Assembly (NCBI RefSeq): GCF_036884255.1
Contig: NZ_CP145605.1
Location: forward strand, 5,951,001-6,015,000
DNA: 64,000 nt
Reading direction: 5' to 3'
Origin: Paenibacillus tundrae
Lineage (GTDB): Bacteria; Bacillota; Bacilli; Paenibacillales; Paenibacillaceae
Under the pieces are notes generated by a model, which was not told the origin of the DNA, did no database searches, and was given only the letters and a program-made list of their open reading frames with translations. Both the position numbers and the translations under genes were made by a program. The stretch's first letter is position 1. Each line of letters begins with the position of its first letter. Positions 59,568 to 64,000 of the stretch are shown here, one piece after another.

Positions 59568-62500
59568 TTACTTCAACCTTCTGCGAATGTCGTTCAGCTT
59601 GGACGACATCGTTCTGTAGAACTGATAGATATCCTCGCCATTCGCCAGCTCGACACGTTCGTATTCCAGACGATCACGGGATTCCATGAACAGTGCAGCA
59701 AGTTCATCCAGCTTCGCAAGGAGCGGAGCAATATCCTCCGAAGCGGTCAGATCGTTATCCCGGCGTGAAGCTTTGCGAAGCAAGGTGTTCCGATCCTTCT
59801 CGGACAATCCACGGAAGTTGCCAAATACCTCATATTCAGCAAAATTACGACTCTTCATTAGATTGGCGAACGGCTCCCATGCATCTTCCTCGGGATCACG
59901 ATCATAGACATACAGTGCACCCTTCTTCACAATTGTGTCCGTATAGAGGGCTTCAATGAAGCGATCATACCACTGCTCTTCATCCTGATGCTGAGCAAGG
60001 ATACCTTCAAGCTCAGATACTTTCACTGAGATTGCATTCATCTTCGCCAGTTCCTCGCGTACACGCGCAATCAGTTGCGGAGAACGCACCAGGTTTTCTT
60101 TCGCCATGTCTTCATTAATACTTCCGAAAATATCCTTCACGCTGACCCGTGGCAATCCTTCGGATTGCAGACGTTTCAGTTCATTGACTGCCCGTTTCAC
60201 TTCACCTAGGTTCGGTGTGGTTGATGTCAGACGCATGTCGTAGCTGCCTAACTTCGCGGATAGATCAAACGGCTCTGTCGTTACTACCGCGTAGCGGTTG
60301 CTTGTGTTTTCATCCAACGTCTTCGCCATAATGATGTTGTACCCGAGCGCTTGCTCGAATTCGGAACGGACACGGGCATTGTACTGCTTCACGCGACTGT
60401 TCTCATACACATCGCCCCATGACTTCTCTGGGATCGGGGATGGAAGATACGTCCAGTTATTTCTCTCCGTCTGTACAAGGTGGCGACCAATGCCCTCTTT
60501 GTCGAGAATCGTACGCTCATAACTTTCTTCATATACTTTCAGCGGTGTATACACGAAGAGCGGCACACCGTTACGTGTGTTCAACCAGAAGATTCGGTTA
60601 CGAACCTCGCTCTCCTTGACCGTAAAGTGAGACTTCCCTACCGCATTGTTCTGATAATTGCGAATACCTTTGAGAATACCCGGTGCCTGTGTTGGTACGG
60701 ATACGAATCCCCATGATGGGAAATGAAGGCTGCCTGTGCTATTGCTCAGGTTAAATACCGGCACCGCTTCATCATCCAGTTTACCTGCGATATGCCGTTC
60801 TACGAACTTCTCAACAGACTCATCCTGACCATACTTAATCACGAGGAAATCTTCCATTGAACGGGTAATCAGATCGCCAAACTTCTCGGTCAAGAAGTCG
60901 GAGATGGAACTTACCACGTCAATCTCGTTCTCCTTCACCCATTGGTTGGAGTTCTCCAGCAGTTCACGCGAGAAGTCACGGATCAAGTCATCCGTATCAC
61001 GCTTATCTAACAATCCATCCACGACGCTGACGATATCCGGTACACTTACCACGTTCCAATAATATGTCTTGTTGCCTTTGTGGTCTGCCTGTTCTTCCCC
61101 ACGGGTTAGAATATCTCCATTCTTGGAGAAAATCGAGCTGAGTGCATTCAACGTCTCACTAAATACGTTATAGATGCGGCTGTTCTCTTGGTTGAGCAGT
61201 TCATACAGATCCTCATAGAACTCAATCATCTGTTCGTTCCGCTCTACATCAGCGTGCAACCAGTACTCATGAATTTTAGCTTCAATATAAGCATTCTTTT
61301 TCTTCTCTTTGGAGACGAAGGCGCTCTTGGCATCACCAAGCTTCTCTTCAGACTGTTCTTGGGCAGCCTCGATATCGCGTGGAATGCGGAAAGCATTCTC
61401 CCGTAAAGTCTCAATGTACGATTGGATCATCTTGAGAATACAGAAGCCTTTCTCCGTATAGATGAGACGAGAAACATAGAATGGCCCCTGCTCTGGATGC
61501 AGGAACATCCGGCGAATCTGTTCGGTGAATTGCCCTGCAATCTCACCCGGATGCTGTTTCTTCGCTTTGATATATTCTTCACGTGCACGTGCTAGGAAGT
61601 TCTGTTCCAGCTCCGTGTCCATGTTCACCACTTGGGATTTCACGACATTGTTGTAGGACAGACGTTCACTGTTCTGATAACCTGGTAGCGGCTCCGGCAC
61701 GCGGGATTCAAATGCCTTCACTACGCTTTCGAGATCAATGCCTAACTTACGGGCGAATTTCTCGGTATCTTCCTGATTCGGTGCTTTGGAGAACATCGTG
61801 CTCATCTTATCGAACATCCGGTAAGCCAGATATGTCGTCATTTCTTCAATCGGCAGTACAGCCGAGGATGCACCGATGATGTTGTAATCATAGTTCGCGG
61901 GGTATACCTTGTTCATCTGTGCAATGTTGGTACGAATGTTGCTAATGTAGTCATGGATCGCGAACTCTTCACCAGACTGCTTCTCTTCACTCGCCATGAA
62001 GTTAGTGATATTCTCTGCCGTAACATTCATACAGTAATCGTACGCATTCTCCAGCAATTTGCCTTCCGTGTTCGTGGCTGAGATCAAGTGACACAGGTTA
62101 AACGGTGGCAATGGCGAGTTAACGGTCAGGATATTACCGTACTTCTGAGTAAAACGTTCACCGCGGCTGTCCACGTTCATCCAGTAGTCCAGCTCTTTAA
62201 GCGCAGCATAACCGTTCTTGCGGATATACTCCCGCGTATGCTCACTCAAGCTTTTGTTAGACAAGTTCACGTCTGGCGTGAACAGGTAGCCCAGTGTATT
62301 GACGCGGTCGATCCCCGCTGAGCCATGATCACGTTCGATGATGCCACGCACAATATAGGAGATATCGAGGAAGCACCCACTGCCAGTACCCCCGGACAGA
62401 CCTGTAAGCAGGAACACCATCAATTTCTTATTCGTACCTACGGAAAGGGTCTTAATCTTCTTATCGATGGCTTGCACCACTTGGTTGATCTTCGTGAACA

Positions 62501-62957
62501 ATAGCAGACGACCTGCCTGACGAACGCCTGCAGCTCCGTTCATGCCATCCGTAATGCTCAGCTCTGGCGAGAGCCAGTCCGTAATATAAGGCTCCAGTAC
62601 ACTGCGGTTCTGCAGCAATCCGCCAATCTCGGCATTGGACAGTAGCACAAATTCATTAATCGGGTCTAGACCGATTCCTTTATATCTCTTCGCACGATCC
62701 TGTTCGTTCGTTTCGAATGCGAGAAACTCGACATTGTCTGGCTTCTCCATTTTCTTCTTAGACACTGGATCTTGAGGCAGCTTGAAGCGACGATTAATCT
62801 GATACTTGAGACGAAGCAATGCATCGATCCCTGTTCCCCCAAGACCAATAATCAACATCGGGTTATCGATGGTATCAACCCTGATTTTTTCGCTGACAAT
62901 TCCTCCGCCAAGCGATACATCCAGTTGCTGAATATGTTCTCTAACAATCGGTTTCAT
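59568..62957 (-). CDS. Tubulin-like GTPase (Tubulin_2 family)
   Basis: A 1129-aa protein. The N-terminal GTP-binding fold contains LIIGLGGTGIDALLR (35-49), GAAGVRQAGRLLLF (141-154), the tubulin/FtsZ signature GLSGGTGSG (186-194), and PPFNLCHLISATNTEG (284-299). A long C-terminal region of ~800 residues, mostly helical, follows, far larger than in FtsZ or TubZ. Proteins of this class are predicted nucleotide-driven filament formers or scaffolds of unknown role. It ends one base before the pseudo-tubulin start and begins 18 bp after the upstream gene. The 5' end is well marked by GGGAGGACATGG. Confidence 0.9.
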   Translation of the reverse strand: MKPIVREHIQQLDVSLGGGIVSEKIRVDTIDNPMLIIGLGGTGIDALLRLKYQINRRFKLPQDPVSKKKMEKPDNVEFLAFETNEQDRAKRYKGIGLDPINEFVLLSNAEIGGLLQNRSVLEPYITDWLSPELSITDGMNGAAGVRQAGRLLLFTKINQVVQAIDKKIKTLSVGTNKKLMVFLLTGLSGGTGSGCFLDISYIVRGIIERDHGSAGIDRVNTLGYLFTPDVNLSNKSLSEHTREYIRKNGYAALKELDYWMNVDSRGERFTQKYGNILTVNSPLPPFNLCHLISATNTEGKLLENAYDYCMNVTAENITNFMASEEKQSGEEFAIHDYISNIRTNIAQMNKVYPANYDYNIIGASSAVLPIEEMTTYLAYRMFDKMSTMFSKAPNQEDTEKFARKLGIDLESVVKAFESRVPEPLPGYQNSERLSYNNVVKSQVVNMDTELEQNFLARAREEYIKAKKQHPGEIAGQFTEQIRRMFLHPEQGPFYVSRLIYTEKGFCILKMIQSYIETLRENAFRIPRDIEAAQEQSEEKLGDAKSAFVSKEKKKNAYIEAKIHEYWLHADVERNEQMIEFYEDLYELLNQENSRIYNVFSETLNALSSIFSKNGDILTRGEEQADHKGNKTYYWNVVSVPDIVSVVDGLLDKRDTDDLIRDFSRELLENSNQWVKENEIDVVSSISDFLTEKFGDLITRSMEDFLVIKYGQDESVEKFVERHIAGKLDDEAVPVFNLSNSTGSLHFPSWGFVSVPTQAPGILKGIRNYQNNAVGKSHFTVKESEVRNRIFWLNTRNGVPLFVYTPLKVYEESYERTILDKEGIGRHLVQTERNNWTYLPSPIPEKSWGDVYENSRVKQYNARVRSEFEQALGYNIIMAKTLDENTSNRYAVVTTEPFDLSAKLGSYDMRLTSTTPNLGEVKRAVNELKRLQSEGLPRVSVKDIFGSINEDMAKENLVRSPQLIARVREELAKMNAISVKVSELEGILAQHQDEEQWYDRFIEALYTDTIVKKGALYVYDRDPEEDAWEPFANLMKSRNFAEYEVFGNFRGLSEKDRNTLLRKASRRDNDLTASEDIAPLLAKLDELAALFMESRDRLEYERVELANGEDIYQFYRTMSSKLNDIRRRLK

Positions 62958-62975
62958 TCCATGTCCTCCCTTTGG

Positions 62976-64000
62976 TTACTCTAAATATTCAATCAAAATT
63001 GTTTTATCCGCTTGTTGCAGTGGGATGCTCAGCCGATCACCGTTCTTCAGTTCAACGCCTGAGCTTGCATCAACCGCACGACCGGATTTCTCCAGCGTGC
63101 CTCCTGCCGTGTTGCGTATCATAATCCGGTCACCATTGCCGGGTGTAAATATATATTTTTCGGTTTCCTTAAGTTCAGGGTCTAGTTGCAGCAATTGATG
63201 TAGATGGAACTTGCCCCGGAACGATGCTAGCTTTTTGTATTGTGGATAGGACTTGTCTCCCGTGTTCTCATCACGAATCTCGACGACCATCTGACCGACA
63301 AACCCACGATTTTTACGTTTCAGCCAGCCCATCAGGAACCAGCCTCCAACCGCTACAACGATCAGAGCGATGACACCCAGAATGACCGGTAACCATGGGA
63401 ACGGCTTGTCCTCTCCACCGGCTGATGTCGTTGGCTGAGTTCCGCTTCCCGCTGCTCCGCCCGCATTAATGATGACTGGAGCGCTCTCGCGGTAAAAGCT
63501 ATCTTCCTCTGCCCGAATAACTAATTCATATTGATGGTTATCCGGAACGGTGAACGTACCAGCAAATCCATCTCCCGTGTTCTCGATTGGATGTTCCTCA
63601 CTTTTACCTGTATCCACATCGTTGATCACCAGCGTTGCCTTCATGTCCGCATACAAATCTTGATCCTGTAATGGTTGACCGCCATTCTCCAGCTTCGCGG
63701 TTAGATCGATCTTGTCGCCTTTTTTATAGGACTTGGTCTTAATTGGATCCACGACGAGTTGCAGATCGTAGTTAAACAGCAGATTGATATCGATACTGTC
63801 CTTCGGAGCCCCTTTGACTCGTAGCTTCCAATCTCCCTCCTCTGGTTTGAGCAGCTTCACCAAGGAATAGCTCTTCGAAGTGGATAGCTTGGCTGCATCG
63901 GAGTTCAGATCGACAGCCTTGCCAGCTGGATCGGTCAATTGAATCTCGACTAGCTTCGATGACATGATCGAGATATTAGCTTCTAACACACTATCATTCG
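62976..64000 (-). CDS. Membrane-anchored beta-sandwich protein, probable C-terminal part of a vWA protein (truncated by window edge)
   Basis: The frame is open through 64000, so the N-terminus is outside the window; the GTG at 63989 is an internal codon. Visible order: the end of a domain typical of the strand after vWA modules (NDSVLEANISIMSSKLVEIQ), an Ig-like beta-sandwich (~to residue 165: YDLQLVVDPIKTKSYKKGDK, FAGTFTVPDNHQYELVIRA), a Gly/Ser/Thr linker, one membrane helix (LPVILGVIALIVVAVGGWFL), and a cytoplasmic ~110-residue beta domain that looks FHA-like or related (KYIFTPGNGDRIMIRN; LKNGDRLSIPL). It starts the visible operon, 18 bp before the tubulin-like gene. The vWA call is inferred. 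Confidence 0.75.
   Translation of the reverse strand, partial: NDSVLEANISIMSSKLVEIQLTDPAGKAVDLNSDAAKLSTSKSYSLVKLLKPEEGDWKLRVKGAPKDSIDINLLFNYDLQLVVDPIKTKSYKKGDKIDLTAKLENGGQPLQDQDLYADMKATLVINDVDTGKSEEHPIENTGDGFAGTFTVPDNHQYELVIRAEEDSFYRESAPVIINAGGAAGSGTQPTTSAGGEDKPFPWLPVILGVIALIVVAVGGWFLMGWLKRKNRGFVGQMVVEIRDENTGDKSYPQYKKLASFRGKFHLHQLLQLDPELKETEKYIFTPGNGDRIMIRNTAGGTLEKSGRAVDASSGVELKNGDRLSIPLQQADKTILIEYLE

Noticed and set aside
62976-63989. GTG at 63989 as a true start codon
   Set aside because: The frame stays open to the window edge without a ribosome site, and the preceding residues fit the same domain, so the gene continues outside.

Overview
The window looks like chromosomal DNA from a Paenibacillus-type Gram-positive bacterium. 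This rests on strong GGAGG ribosome sites with many TTG/GTG starts, YesM/YesN two-component pairs with Lpl-type sugar transporters, a family 10 pectate lyase, MocR regulators, a Btr-like iron regulator and FNR/Fur/MerR-type operators. No rRNA, tRNA, CRISPR array, phage or complete insertion sequence was seen. All calls come from reading the sequence; no database search was run.

Layout. 1-8 kb: tail of a sugar-binding lipoprotein, moaA, a soluble chemotaxis-type transducer, a LysE exporter facing a MocR regulator, a broken GH42 beta-galactosidase, an AraC regulator and mobA. 8-11 kb: an MFS transporter, then a gene-poor stretch of dispersed repeats and low-complexity DNA. 11-17 kb: glnS, DUF2164, two GNAT acetyltransferases, an SDR protein lacking its catalytic Tyr/Lys, and a MerR-methyltransferase fusion. 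17-25 kb: a GH94 phosphorylase with its LacI regulator, then a siderophore-sensing AraC regulator with a Fur-controlled binding protein. 25-36 kb: a beta-helix-like protein of unknown role and a sugar-uptake locus (response regulator, two permeases, binding protein, sensor kinase, second binding protein). 36-50 kb: a methyltransferase behind a leader terminator, an MFS exporter, a molybdopterin oxidoreductase, a FocA-type formate/nitrite channel and an NADH oxidase (the last two with FNR-type boxes), pectate lyase, glutathione peroxidase, an orphan Fur-controlled siderophore ATPase, a CPBP protease, a MerR regulator and a lipoprotein.

50.6-64 kb (minus strand, running off the right edge) is the most unusual part. 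One tightly packed operon of at least seven genes encodes a membrane protein with a beta-sandwich ectodomain (probably the end of a vWA protein), a tubulin-like GTPase, a second protein that aligns with it but has lost the GTP-binding signature (a pseudo-tubulin), a polytopic vWA protein, a small beta-rich protein, a zinc-ribbon P-loop GTPase, and a large single-pass GTPase-associated (GAP1-like) protein translationally coupled to it. Predicted topology puts vWA and beta-sandwich modules outside and the tubulin/GTPase machinery inside, which suggests a trans-membrane signalling or conflict complex. Parts resemble GTPase-centred conflict systems proposed from comparative genomics; I know of no experimental description of this combination.

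Three dispersed intergenic repeat families occur: A, long palindromes of about 180-225 bp; B, a MITE-like element of about 204 bp; C, a 193-bp module of four half-sites with exact 50-bp spacing. Several molybdenum/anaerobic genes (moaA, mobA, oxidoreductase, focA-like, nox) are scattered among carbohydrate and iron genes.
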